Assembly (NCBI GenBank): GCA_033558025.1
Contig: JAUCEF010000006.1
Location: 2,852,001-2,916,000 of the forward strand
Source: Phytophthora sp. 'mugwort'
Lineage: Eukaryota > Oomycota > Peronosporomycetes > Peronosporales > Peronosporaceae
Reading direction: 5' to 3'
Length of the DNA stretch: 64,000 nucleotides
The notes beneath the pieces were generated by a model. That model searched no databases, was not told the DNA's origin, and saw nothing but the letters and a program-made list of their open reading frames with translations. Below are positions 11,319-22,441 of the stretch, one piece after another. The number at the start of each line of letters is the position of its first letter. Positions within the stretch are counted from its first letter, which is position 1. The position numbers and the translations under genes are program-made.

Positions 11319-12155
11319 TGTGGTATTGCAGATCCGGATAAGATGGAAGTTGACCGGCAGCTGGAGGTTCCACGTCGCCAGCGGCAGCCATAACAGCGTC
11401 AAGGTGATGGATCCGGACCATACGACACGCCTGGTTTGTATATGGTACGGATCCTGAACCCGTCCCGTGGGGGTGAGATCCTAAGTACTAGATCCGATCA
11501 GTTTAGTGCACACCGGGTTGAAGATCCGTAGCTAAAAGGAGGTAGAGTGGAGACGGGTAACCAGGAGTAGGTAAGAGATGGGATCCTGGGTTATAAGAAG
11601 TCCGTAGGATAGGTTTTGGGATGGGACCCGAAGTTAGATAGGCTAAGGTATAAATCAGAACCGAATTTGCACTGGAAGACAGACTTGACTATATTATAGG
11701 GGATTTCTATTGGCCCCATACATAGCCCAAGTCTAACTCTCGGCGATCTTCCTGCACACGTGGCAGCCCCTGGATAGCTTGGCCAGGTCGCGCTCGCCCT
11801 TCGGTTTCTCAACCCCGCCCTCAAGATTCCGCTATTGGAGGCGGCAAGCATCGCAAAGGAACAAGGACAACTCCGATAAGTACAAGGACACATCAAGAAG
11901 GAACAACTCCGGATCCCGTATTTCTACTACGGATCCACAAGGTCTATGCGAGAGCTTAAGACCAAACCGACACCGGATCTCGTGCGCAGGAATACCCGAG
12001 CGGAATAAATTCTCTTAAGTCCCCACAAGGATGACCAAGTACGCATCTCGTGTCAACGAGAGAGCAGTACCAGTTCGCCGACGGGTAGACAAGGTGAACC
12101 GCTCAGCAACAGCACGGCCGTCGGAGTACCCCCTCCGTTAGTCGGTGTCCGTGCG
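11319..12155 (+). repeat. Ty3/gypsy LTR, copy 1 (left LTR of the split element)
   Basis: This ~837-bp block recurs almost unchanged, in opposite orientation, at 18499-19334. It begins TGTGGTATTGCAGATCCGG here and TGTGGTAATGCAGATCCGG in the other copy. Similarity stops after GTCGGTGTCYGTGCG at the 3' end. The sequence before the block differs between the copies, so TGTGGTA is taken as the LTR start. The start fits the TG rule; a matching CA end is not clear (GTGCGCA here, GTGCGAC in the other copy). No matching 5-bp target duplication is found outside the pair. It is rich in GGATCC/GATC, like the rest of this element. Confidence 0.8.
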
Positions 12156-12211
12156 CAGTGCGTGTGAGTTGAGATCCTACTCAATTTCAGCTGACCCGCT
12201 CCATCACAATG
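12156..12211 (+). repeat. 56-bp segment shared with 28264-28319
   Basis: Immediately after the LTR the sequence starting CAGTGCGTGTGAGTTGAGAT and ending CGCTCCATCACAATG matches 28264-28319 with about six differences. Here it occupies the primer-binding/leader position. At the second site it abuts the broken integrase of a different gypsy family. No primer-binding site complementary to a known tRNA end was recognised. Confidence 0.6.
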
Positions 12212-12379
12212 GTATGCGTGCCCGGATCCCTCAGCGACGCGGGATTTCACCGTGAGTCCCAAGATGATGCGCAAGTGAGCCTTGGATCGGGAGACGAAGC
12301 GCCGACGGAGACTTATCGCCGACGGCGTCGCTGAAAGAGAGATCCACGGATCGGCCGAGCCCTGGGAAGAGCTCTGCCG

Positions 12380-14433
12380 ATGGAAGAGATGATGGTCTGG
12401 CAACGGATCAGGAAGAGAAACTCGCTTTCCTCCCCAGGTCCCTTCGGGCCCCCCGCAGGTCTTGACGCGAGTCAGGACCTGCCGGACGAAGGATCGTTCC
12501 GAAAGCGAATGATCTTTCATCCACCACCACCCCAGCGGCCTCAAGTGCCACGTCTAAGAAGAAGACGAAGGCCGCACGGAAGAACTTAATAAGGCACCAA
12601 GCTCGGATAGCGAAGATCGTGCTGTATTGAAGTCTGCCTGATCACGATCTAAGCCGGAGTCAGCGTACGTGCGCACGGAGATGAACGGCTTCCTACGCAA
12701 GGACTCAGTGATGCGAATCCTGCAGCTGAAGCAGCTCGGATCCCTCACCGGACCTGTGTCGCCCATATCGTCAACCACGAACAAGCTGGACGCATGGATC
12801 TGCTGAAGATGCTGGAAGAGGCCGACCTTACGGCAGGAGCGTTAGACGCTGACGGCCTGTTCCAGCTGGACGCCGACACGATCTGGATCTCGGCTGCGTT
12901 GCTGCTCAACTTGCTGAAGCCCCCTCGTAGGCGAGCGATCGGCGGCTGCGGACCAAGACCGAGCAGAGCTCGACAATCGAGGCCAAGGCCGGATACGTCT
13001 CGTCGCCCGAGACCAAGGCGGCGTACACCAGGTCACCGGAGTACCACACAGAATCATCGCAGTACGAGTCGGCTACGTCAGAAGTCGGATCCAGCAGCTC
13101 CTCGCAGCCGCGACAGATGTCGCTTGGGCCAGCCGGTGCCGCGATGCTGCAGTCACGTTCTGCGAGCACTTTGGAAGATAAGATCCCGGCTCCGCCTCCG
13201 ATGAGACCGTCGCAAGCCCGGATCCGCTGGCCGGATCCGGCCCAGGAGCCGATGAGTGGTCTGGAGTACGCACTTCCAAACGGCTATGGCACGTTTCATG
13301 AGCGAACGTCAAGAGGCCCGGGCCCGGCGACCGGCCCCGTCCCCACGCGATCCGGGATCGCAGGACGTCGGCATGGAATCGGTGGGGTCGCAAGATCACC
13401 ACCCTCAGCACTGGGAACACGACCCTGATGATCTCGACATGGGATCCACGAGACCCACGGATACGTTAGCGGCAGCAGGTCGTTCCGACTGGATCATCGA
13501 CGGTTCAACGCGTCAAGATATTCATCTCGGATCTGAAGGAATTCAGAGGCAAGGATCATGACGAAGAGCTTGCACGAGGGCGGATTAGCAAAGTCAAGTT
13601 TGCATCCACGAGGGATCAAGCTACAGACAACAAAAATGCCATACCTTCGCGGATCTGCTTACCGGCCCCGCGAGGAACTGGTACAGGCCGATGCTGACCC
13701 ACGCGGACGAAGTGGAGTGACTTGCCCAGGAGCTTCCAGACGCAGTACGGCGGATTGAAGGTCTCGGTAGCAAGGCAATACTACCACGCGCGAAAGCGCA
13801 CTGAGGAGAAGCCGTTGGAGTATCTGCACTGCCTCAACGTCGCAGGCATGAGCGCGCGGCTGAAGATCAAGGGCGGCGACGCGAAGGCCCGGTGCGAACA
13901 CGTGGAACGCTTCATCAAGACTATGGGAGACCAGGATCTTGCGTATCAGCTCATGTTGTTGCGCTTGGCCGACGCTTATCTGCTGGAGGATGTTCTGCGC
14001 GCGCGAAGTCGCGCCAGAAGAAGTCGACTGGACCCGACAAGTACAGACCCAACCGAGTCCTGTGTCACCAACGGCGCCAGCCCGCGCTGTACGCGCTATC
14101 ACGATCCCCGAGTCCGGATCGGACTCCGAGGAGTCATGACCCGAAGGCGGACTGCTCCGAGCGTACGTCGGCGAGTGATCAGCCTCAGGCGGTTGCAGCA
14201 GCAGATCCGCCGAGAGCACCGGATCCTGGGCGCTCGAGCGATGCGCCAGAGGATCCTCGACAGCAGGATCGCCGCCCGCGTTTCGGCAGATATGGCCAGA
14301 TTTGATGCTCGCACTGCAGACACGTAAACGCTCGGATCTTGGGTGTTGAAAGCGTCTGATTTGTCAGAAGTGCGGCAAGAGAGGACATCCGTCAGATCGG
14401 TGTTTCTTCGTGTGTCGTGGCTGTGGTGAACGT
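12380..14433 (+). pseudogene. gypsy gag polyprotein, decayed (capsid plus zinc knuckle)
   Basis: The region is coding-like on + in shifting frames. A Pro/Arg-rich N-terminal part (12380-13500) shows no fold. The capsid-like part runs from about 13520 (LKEFRGKDHDEELARG) through RSFQTQYGGLKVSVARQYYH and RKRTEEKPLEYLHCLNVAGM to CEHVERFIKTMGDQDLAYQL at about 13960. This is the retrotransposon gag pattern of chromodomain gypsy elements. A CCHC zinc knuckle, CQKCGKRGHPSDRC, lies at 14362-14403. Frameshifts and stops separate the blocks. At about 14434 the frame is interrupted by a foreign insertion and resumes at about 14835. Gag forms the virus-like particle of the retrotransposon. Confidence 0.7.
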
Positions 14434-14834
14434 GCACTGCCTCCCTGTTTCAAATCAGCAGCGATGCGCTCCACGATGTTGCGTGCTGTGGTCGGCGGTA
14501 TGCCGTTGCAGTCAGCAACCAGCAACCAGTCCCGACCCGCCTTATGCGCGTTAAGCACCCGCATGCGAGCTGCGTGTCCATGCTTGGGCTCGGTTGGCAT
14601 GCTGCCAGCGGAGAAAATCAGCTACTGACCAACGGTTAGCGTTACACTAAATCCTGCTTGCTCGAAATACTAATTTCAGAATAAATTTGCCGAAATCTGA
14701 ATGTTACTTTGGTTACTTCAGTCGAATTTGCTTTACACTACCGCGAGCTTGGATTGGCAAAGGTGTAGAGCGACGGCTAATTGGTATTATCGCATCTCAT
14801 TTGGAAAACTCTGTGCAATAAATAAACGAAGAAG
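14434..14834 (-). mobile_element. DNA-transposon fragment inserted in gag, with helix-turn-helix coding on minus
   Basis: The gypsy frame breaks after CRGCGE (14430) and resumes with LLHDHGKCQMEEFYN (about 14843), leaving ~400 bp of unrelated DNA. On the minus strand this insert reads RMRVLNAHKAGRDWLLVADC and NGIPPTTARNIVERIA. This resembles the N-terminal helix-turn-helix of IS630/Tc1-like transposases of oomycetes. The insert is low in GATC, unlike the surrounding retroelement. No DDE core is present. The exact ends and target duplication were not resolved. Confidence 0.45.
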
Positions 14835-15755
14835 CTGGTAAGTTACTCCACGATCACGGCAAGTGCCAGATGGAAGAGTTCTACAACCTCATCCGTCAGT
14901 GGTTTGACCCCAGCAAGCATCCAGGACTACAACCTGAGGCTACTGAGAAGATGTTAAACTAGGACGCTCACCGGGTTTTGAACCCGGTACGAGACTAGCG
15001 TTCTAGCTCATTCATCTATGCATTCGTGGAGAAGAAGCCGAAGGATCAGGTTAGCGGATCGCGAGCTCATGTATTTGGTAATACATATGAGCTTCATAAG
15101 AAACGTACGGCTATGGTTGCAAGTCTTTGACCTGTTGACGACTACCAACGATCCGAGGTCACGATGACTTTGGATCTGCGGCCAGGCGAGTCGCGCGGAT
15201 ACTGGAAGTACCATGTCCCCGGCAAACACTTCAAGCAGGCGAAAGCGAACAGCAAGATCAACAACGTCAAGGCTGTGGCGCTTCTTGACTCAGGATCCGA
15301 GGTGTCGATCATCGACGCCGCCTTTGCTCGTAAGACATGAGCCATATCGACACAAGTCAGAGTCAAGAATGCCTTGGAATTGGGGGTGCTTTTACGTCGC
15401 GGAAGGACGCACACGAATCAAGCTTACCTTGGCGGGATCCTTGGTGTACTTCTACGACGTCTGGGTGGGAGATGATTTGCCGCTGGACTACCAAGCCGTC
15501 CTCGGCATGGACTTCATGGTCCCGGCTGGGATCCGGTATGATCTCGGCGACGGATCCATGTGCCTGCCGGACGAGGGGCGAGTCATGTGGCAGGGGCGCC
15601 GACAGATCTTCAACGACAGAGCCCGCCCGGCGTTCGTGGGCGAGCATCTGACGGTGGGGGTCGCAAAGTCCATGGAGCTTCCGCTGCGGATCCATGTGTC
15701 TGACAATGAAAAGCTGTGGCTAGTCCGCGGTGAGCGCTGGATGCCCACTGGTTAA
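14835..15755 (+). pseudogene. gypsy aspartic protease region, decayed
   Basis: After the insertion the polyprotein continues with MEEFYNLIRQWFDPSKHPGL and AFVEKKPKDQVSGSRAHVFG. A pepsin-like retroviral protease domain follows: VKAVALLDSGSEVSIIDAAF at about 15265-15325 contains the DSG active-site triplet. VGDDLPLDYQAVLGMDFMVP at about 15465-15525 is the second conserved strand-loop (ALGMDF type). A TGA at 15337-15339 and frame changes break it. The protease matures the gag-pol polyprotein in intact elements. Confidence 0.75.
14952..15010 (-). other. tRNA 3'-half-like insertion inside gag-pol
   Basis: On the minus strand the block has a perfect T-arm-like hairpin, CCGGGTTCAAAACCCGG, followed by an acceptor-like tail GAGCGTCC. 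Upstream bases (GAGCTAGAACGCTAGTCTCG) could be part of an anticodon arm, but no 5' acceptor strand that would pair is found within 80 nt, so it is not a full tRNA gene. It interrupts the gypsy reading between ATEKMLN and AFVEKKPKDQV, about 60 bp. Confidence 0.35.
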
Positions 15756-16990
15756 AGGCTCAGGCAGGATCCGCTACTACATCTCACGAACCTGGGCGAC
15801 ACGAAGCTGATCTTGAATAGGGACGTACAGATCGAACTATGGCTGGCCGGGGATCATATTCCTCGCCAGCCAGGCTTCGTCTCTGTAGGATCCCGGCGCT
15901 AGGCCGAGTGGCGAACCCCGGCGTGGGAAGCCTTTACGGATACGACATCCGCCGTAGCAGCGGCGCCGTCAACGCCAGATCTGGAGCCCGCAGTTGACAG
16001 AGTGGAGTACGACCAGCCGACCAGGATTCTGCCACGGCCGAAGGCCCCTGAATCCGCAGGAAGTGAGGACGAGCGCGAAGAGGCGTACAGGGTGGCGGTG
16101 TCCCGCCCTCTGAATGCCAGTCAGGGACAGAACGGTGCGACACCTGAGTTGAGACATGAGCATAATCACGCCCTGTCTCGTGCACCCGGTATCGGTGACG
16201 TACATATAGGATGGACAATCAGCGTGAAGGTCGCGATATCTGACAGAGGCCCAAGAGAACTCCCGGTGGCGCAGGAGGGTGCAGCAGGTGCGCCTGACAA
16301 CGGCGGTCAAAATGAGACCTCGCACGACCCCACCCGAGGCTGGGATCCCGAGATCGACTCGCCGACGGACGTCACTGTCGTGACGCGTGTCATTGATTTT
16401 TCGGTGGGAAAGATTAGGTGATTAGGCGACCAGTCACCAGGTCCTGTACAAGGACGAGGCCACGTCTCATATCGCCAGGAACGCTCGACGGTCGCAATAC
16501 GCGCCGCGCGAAGGGCGCCTCGCCTAGCAAAGGCCCCGAGGGGAGCTGCGCAGTCGGGCCTGGCGGAAAGTTGCGCCAGGGGAAGACGAAGCGAACGGTG
16601 CCGTTCACGAAGCCGACAGAAGCTGGGGGGGGAGCAATCGCCGCTGATCGACGTGCTGGAGTCTGATGGCTTTCTGGAAGTGGATCTCCCGTCGGGGATC
16701 CTTATTTCAAGCCGCACGGTTTCCAATCGAGGATTCAGCGGACAAGCCCGAGTGAAGGATCTCGCTGAGGATCGACGAACGGAAGCGGCAAGGGCGGATC
16801 GGGATGGTGGCAGCAAGGTACATGACGACTCGAAGGAGGATCCAGTCGAGGATCCCGAGGTCTGCTACACGACGGAGGCACGCTGACGCCGAAATAGTGC
16901 AAAGCGAGCTGGCTGTGCTGCCAGAGGTAGCACCCACCACGGTCAGGGTAAATGCGGATGAAGATCTGCAAAGGGGGGATCCTGAGGTGA
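15756..16990 (+). other. gypsy pol linker between protease and reverse transcriptase
   Basis: The stretch is coding-like, charged and Pro/Glu-rich (EPAVDRVEYDQPTRILPRPK, then ESAGSEDEREEAYRVAVSRP) but has no recognised domain. It is broken by stops at 15901 and 16417. Ten GATC sites can be counted in 16681-17040, a far higher density than in the host genes. Confidence 0.5.
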
Positions 16991-17649
16991 ACAAAGGGGA
17001 GGAGATCCGTCAGCTGTGGGACATTATCTGGTCCTACCAGCACTTGCTGATCGGCGAAGTCAACGCGCTGCCTCATGCGGCTGTAGGCGTCCAATCGCAC
17101 AACGTGCGAAAGATCGCCCCCCCCAATTCCGCGAGAAGGTATCGAATCTGCTCAAGGGACTGCTGTCGGCCAAGATCATACGACACTCAACGTCTCCTTG
17201 GGCATTACCAATCGTGGTGATCATCAAGAAGAATGGTGTGGACATAAGGTTGTGTTTGATTACGACCTGGTCAACGGTCTCACCAAGCTGATGGTCTACC
17301 CGATGCCCCTGATCAACGATCTGCTTGAGGATCTGGACAAGGTGTTGTGGCATTGCTCGCTGGATATGGCGAGCGGCTTCTGGGTGGTGTCTATGACGGA
17401 CCGCGCTCGTGCCATCTCGGCATTTACCACGCCGTTTGGCCTGTTTGAGTGGAACCGCATGCCATTTGGGTTGAAGAACGCCCCACAGATCTCTGATCGA
17501 CAACGCACTGTACGACTTCTTGCGGATCCCACCAGCAGCAGATCGAGGATCCTCAACGGACATTTTCGAAGGAGGAGATCCGGAGGAAGTAGGTGAACCT
17601 TAGGTATTGGGGCGTCGATCCTACATCGATGACATCCTTGTTACGGCCG
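16991..17649 (+). pseudogene. gypsy reverse transcriptase, N-terminal two thirds, ends abruptly after YIDD
   Basis: In changing frames the block reads IIWSYQHLLIGEVNALPHAA, then FREKVSNLLKGLLSAKIIRH and SPWALPIVVIIKKNGVDIRL. LEDLDKVLWHCSLDMASGFW follows, then FEWNRMPFGLKNAPQ. The catalytic YIDD is encoded at 17622-17633 (TACATCGATGAC). Similarity stops at about 17649. The missing C-terminal part (starting LVTAGSWDHLCERM) is found inverted, ending at 26043. The 10-mer GTTACGGCCG at 17640-17649 is present in inverse complement at 26034-26043. This argues that the two halves were one gene. Confidence 0.8.
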
Positions 17650-17810
17650 AGAACCGGCCTTTTACACCAGTAATTTCCGGCGGTTCACCAACAAGTGTGA
17701 AAATGCACCGTCGGAGACAGGAGAAACACCAAGGAACATGACTGCGTCACCAACCAAATCATTCAGTCTTATCACCACTAATCTATGATAATCACCAAAG
17801 CATCGTAGTG
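17650..17810 (+). repeat. Candidate MULE terminal inverted repeat at the gypsy break
   Basis: The sequence starting just after GTTACGGCCG is unrelated to gypsy and low in GATC. Reading inward it shares, in order, AAACACCAA, CTGCG, TCACCAACCAA and a TCA..CAC block with 26044-26200 (reading inward from the other break). This is what diverged ends of one MULE would give. Exact pairing needs alignment; the similarity is patchy at the outer 50 bp. Confidence 0.4.
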
Positions 17811-18498
17811 AAGTAATCTTCAAGATGCAACTGCCTATGATATCCGCTAGTTCGATACCGCTTCGAGGAAGCATCCAAATATATTGTATTACGCGATCCA
17901 GACCACAGTCACACACTACACGCTCAAGGCAAGCAAGTAAATTGGATTTAGGTGCTCTTCTCCTCCATTCCAACCTACACTACCTCCTTCTTTTTCTTTT
18001 TCTGATTTTTGTTCTTGTTTCTTTTTGTTTTCAGCGGCATGCATTTTATGAAAGATATCTAAGACGACGCGTCCAGCTGTGAACACTCCAGGTTTCAGCG
18101 TCTGTGCTTCCGGTCTTCGTCTTGGAAATCGATTGCGCGTTGGGTAAGGCGTCGACGGCGGGTACTGCGTCGTGTTGGAACAGTATCCGTCGCTTATTGC
18201 GGCTGGATATGCTCCGCCGACCTAGCATTCGTGTTTGTCTTGGTCTATCCCGTCGAAAACCAAGTTGCTCTTGGCATCTTATGTCACTGTCCTAAGATGC
18301 TCATGCACCTCGATAACGGGCCTGTAGCGACCTGCGGCAGCTTGGGTTAGCGCCTGAGTGTCCGCGTCCATCATGGCAGATGCAATGTCGGCATCTTGGG
18401 TTGAGAACGCAGCCGGATTGCCATTGCGTACGTCGTCACCGAGAGAACTCTCAATATCTTCTTCGTTGAAGTTGCTGGAAGGTACATCTTGTACCGGT
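17811..18498. other. Non-gypsy flank inside the inversion, no gene recognised
   Basis: The sequence is GATC-poor compared with both neighbours, so it is probably not part of the gypsy element. It may be former right flank of the element, brought here by the inversion. A 76-residue minus-strand frame at 18279-18509 (DADIASAMMDADTQALTQAA) has no family match that I recognise. A pyrimidine-rich tract lies at 17990-18030. Confidence 0.45.
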
Positions 18499-19334
18499 CG
18501 CACAGACACCGACTAACGGAGGGGGTACTCCGACGGCCGTGTTGTTGCTGAGTGGTTCACCTTGTCTACCCGTCGGCGAACTGGTACTGCTCTCTCGTTG
18601 ACACGAGATGCGTACTTGGTCATCCTTGTGGGGACTTAAGAGAATTTATTCCGCTCGGGTGTTCCTGCGCACGAGATCCGGTGTCGGTTTGGTCTTGAGC
18701 TCTCGCAAGACCTCGTGGATCCGTAGTAGAAATACGGGATCCGGAGTTGTTCCTTCTTGATGTGTCCTTGTACTTATCGGAGTTGTCCTTGTTCCTTTGC
18801 GATGCTTGCCGCCTCCAATAGCGGAATCTTGAGGGCGAGGTTGAGAAACCGAAGGGCGAGCGCGACCTGGCCAAGCTATCCAGGGGCTGCCACGTGTGCA
18901 GGAAGATCGCCGAAAGTTAGACTTGGGCTATGTATGGGGCCAATAGAAAATCCCTAAAATATAGTCAAGTCTGTCTTCCAGTGCAAATTCGGTTCTGATG
19001 TATACCTTAGCCTATCTAACTTCGGGTCCCATCCCAAAACCTATCCTACGGACTTCTTATAACCCAGGATCCCATCTCTTACCTACTCCTGGTTACCCGT
19101 CTCCACTCTACCTCCTTTTAGCTACGGATCTTCAACCCGGTGTGCACTAAACTGATCGGATCTAGTACTTAGGACCTCACCCCCACGGGACGGGTCCAGG
19201 ATCCGTACCATATACAATCCAGGCGTGTCGCATGGTCCGGATCCATCACCTTGACGCTGTTATGGCTGCCACTGGCGACGTGGATCCTCCAGCTACCGGT
19301 CAACTTCCATCTTATCCGGATCTGCATTACCACA
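18499..19334 (-). repeat. Ty3/gypsy LTR, copy 2 (3' LTR, inverted)
   Basis: This is the inverted counterpart of 11319-12155. Read on the minus strand it starts TGTGGTAATGCAG at 19334 and ends GTGTCTGTGCG at 18499. The two copies differ by scattered substitutions and small indels, such as GGTCTATGCGAGAGC versus a shortened form near 18705. On its upstream side (higher coordinates) lies a purine tract, as expected for a 3' LTR of a minus-strand element. Confidence 0.8.
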
Positions 19335-19345
19335 GCCGCCCCTGA
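19335..19345 (-). promoter_or_regulatory. Polypurine tract next to the 3' LTR
   Basis: Minus-strand GTCAGGGGCGGC lies directly before the LTR start TGTGGTA. A purine-rich tract in this place primes plus-strand DNA synthesis in LTR retrotransposons. It fixes the orientation of the right half of the element as minus. Confidence 0.5.
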
Positions 19346-19436
19346 CACGTTGTGACCACCGCGCAACGGTAACACACCGTGTCACGTGATCCACAATTCA
19401 ACCCACTGCCGTCAACCCAGATCAAGCATCCCCACC

Positions 19437-22400
19437 ATGTCATCCCCCCACAGCGCTCGTGATACTGACGCCACACCTCGCGCTGCCGTATTAGCCAGGC
19501 AAGGCCTGTCTCCGGACACTCCTCCTCCATGCGCGCGCTGTGACCACGCATCGTCGGATCCTTCGGCGGCTGCCATAACGGTCGTGCTGGATCTGGATCC
19601 GCTGCGAGCCGCGGCAACGTCGATCCACACCTTCGTTGGTGCCTACGACGGGCTGCTGGCCAAGCGGGATCTGGTTGCCGCGCGTCGCAACAACGAGGAA
19701 CTCCACGCGCTGGCCAAGACCAACTGGACGACTGCGCGCTCGTTCGTAGACTTCGTCCAGCACCGCTACGACGTAATTCAAGCGCGATTCCGTCAAGTCA
19801 CGCAGCTTGAAGCTGAAACGCGCCAAGAAAAACCAGGGAAGCTGACTGTCTCCGCGTGGAGGTCCAGGGTTCCGGCGATCTGCGGGCGCGCTACGCTTTG
19901 CTAGAAGAAACCAGCGCAGAGGCATACATCCGCCTGCAAGACTATGCCCTCGGCCTCGAGCGTCGTTTATCCGACCGTGGCAGTGTCGCACCAGCTGATC
20001 TGCCCAGGGCTTCTCCTTTCCTCGCCCAGGATCTGCGAGATGAATTGACCGGGGCTAAAGCAACAATCCGCCAGCCTCGAGCAGCAGTGTCAAGCCGCTC
20101 GATCCGAGCGCGATACGGCTTCCAGGGGTCTTTTTCGCCTCCAGAAGGACCACGCAGATCTCCAACGCAGCCATGAGCAACGTAAGTAACATGTCCGTGA
20201 TCTGGAGCGTAAAGCCCGGTGACTGCGTGAAAAGCTGCACCAAGTGCACCAACGGCTCGACAGATCTGTTCTCGCGGAAGATCTGCATGCTGCACGGATC
20301 GAGCTGCACCGTTCGAGGTGAGCGGATCCTCGAGCTGGAGGGTTTCCTTGGTAAGGCTGAGCGTCGCCGCGCGGGTCATCACCGGGTTCACGATCATACC
20401 GCGGGCAAGCTAGATGCTGCCGGGGAAGAGATCGAGCGTCTGAGGCGCTCGCTGGGAGCAGATTATCGGGATCACGCGCGTGCCGAAGATTCACTACACC
20501 TGACTCAAGACCAGCGCCGTAATCTCCGCGTGGATCACAAGACACTCAAGACGGCTCGTAACACGATCGCTCAGGAGCTCAAGAGGGCCCAGAGTCAGGG
20601 ACCTGCGCCATCACCCAGGTCTGCGCTGGGGCACAAGTTCGGCGAGATCTGGAATCGGCGGCAGCCCTAGTGACTCAGCTCACCAGCGAACGTAATCAGG
20701 TACGCCTCGATCTCGACGAGGCTATACGCAAGGGGCAGAAATTTTTCAAGGCCAGAGAGATCTCCTTTAGCAGATCTCTGACATACAGCAAGCATACCAG
20801 CTGGTCCGCCAAAATCTCGATCAACTCCGCCATCAGCATGAGATTTTGTCGCAAGATCACCAAGGCCTGCTGGGCAAGCACGGCTCGGCCGTCATGGAGC
20901 GGGACAGCGCTCTTGACAACTTAGCGTTGATCGCCTCGGCCGCCATGCGTAGCTCGTCGGTTGCACGTAGCGTTCGGTCTATTCTCGTGGCTGCAGTGAC
21001 AAGTCCTCTTCCAAGAGGCCATTGAGTCCACCCGCCTCTCCTCGCCCCGGGGATTCGAGCCCGCCGAAGAAGGTGCCTCGTTCCTCGTCCCCTGCGGTGA
21101 ATGGTGCAATTGTCTCTGGATCGACCTCGAAGGTGCCTTCAATCCAACCAGGATCCTCCTGGATCTCGTTGTTTAGGCCGCGGCTGAGGTCGGTGATGGC
21201 GACTACGAGTCCCCAGGCACAGGATCTGGATCTAGCTCCGATCCCGGTTCCAGCTCAAACTATAGTGGATGCCCGTCGACTCGGACGCGATCTTCAACGT
21301 CTCCGACGACGACGAACTCCAAATGGCTCTGGCGCGATCCCGATCCGACGACCGTCGACGCAGTTTTTCCGCGGATATCTCCGGAGGCGAGGAATCTCAA
21401 GCTGCGCCCATCGTGGTCGATCAAGATCCGAACTCTGCCGCAGCGGAGGAAGAGGTGGAGGGCGCGACTCAGGCGGCCGGCACACCCAGTCCGACCCCTC
21501 CGGCCCTTACACTCGCCACGGATCCCGCTTCCCAGCCGTTCGGTCCTGAGGATAGCTTTCTCCCCGGCTTCCATCAGCCGCGGATCGTGATCGCCGAAGA
21601 GATAGCATCTTGGGATCCACTCACGCTATCGGTTGGCTCACGTTGCAGCTCGCTTGGGCCCACGCAAGAGGACTTTTGCGGCATCAACGACTCGACCGAA
21701 ACGGTTTGTGCTTACCCTCGATACCCTCGCGCCCCGGATCCTGATCGACAACCGGGTGCTCCCGGCAGAGTGGATGTTTCATGAGCGGATCAGTCGCGAG
21801 GGGGCCACTGGATCCTTCGCGTTACGCTCCGGGCTTGCTCTCGAAGGAGAATATAATGGCGCTGTACAGGGAGAAGCCGTGGAAGGCCCTCGACGTACCA
21901 GCCCTGGATCCGCTGGCTTTCGATCCGGCCAGATCCGCCGATAGCAGCGCTTGCCACGAGCTATCAGGCCTACGAGGAGGATCACCGTCAGGCCTACTGG
22001 GAAGTTACGCACTCATTCACGATCCCCAAATCCGAGCGCGACGCGCACGCGCGGTTTGCGTCCTTCTACTGTGGACGCAAGAATCGGAGCTCGCACGCTC
22101 GCGCAAAGTTCCGGAATTTGCAAGATCAGATCTTCGAGAAAGCTCGCCGGACGGGCTGTTGCGACCTAGACCTGCTGCTAGATCCGGTATTCATGCATTT
22201 TCCTTTGCAGTCTGAAGAGACGGCGTGGCTCCCCTGTCGCGAGGCAGTCACAGAGGGACGGGATCCGCCCCAAGATCTAATCGCGGCTCACGCGGACTGT
22301 GACAGGAGCGCCCCGTGCCGCAATCACTTCCGCACGCATCCGACTTCCCATCCGTCTCGCCAGATCGGCCGGCTTCGCATGAAGTTTCTCCGCCTGATCT

Positions 22401-22441
22401 GGATCATGAGTAGTCTACCTCGTGCGAAATTAACTTGGTAG
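19437..22441 (+). pseudogene. Antisense coding region between gypsy chromodomain and 3' LTR (coiled-coil protein, decayed)
   Basis: The element's pol reads on minus, yet the ~3 kb between the pol stop (22878) and the 3' LTR is coding-like on +. An ATG in strong context (CCACCATGTC) lies at 19437, 103 bp from the LTR. It opens a Ser/Pro-rich N-terminus, then VVLDLDPLRAAATSIHTFVG and LLAKRDLVAARRNNEELHAL. Heptad-like segments follow to about 20900. Then comes an acidic middle (DPNSAAAEEEVEGA, 21430-21470) and a C-terminal block with AYEEDHRQAYWEVTHSFTIP and RDAHARFASFYCGRKNRS at 21960-22080, ending at a stop near 22438. At least five frame changes are needed, so this copy is dead. I do not know its function; antisense ORFs in this position are known from some plant gypsy elements (Grande type). 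Confidence 0.55.

Noticed and set aside
12053..12544. 163-residue frame on minus across the LTR end and gag leader
   Set aside because: It spans the LTR boundary and is antisense to the retroelement with no pattern.
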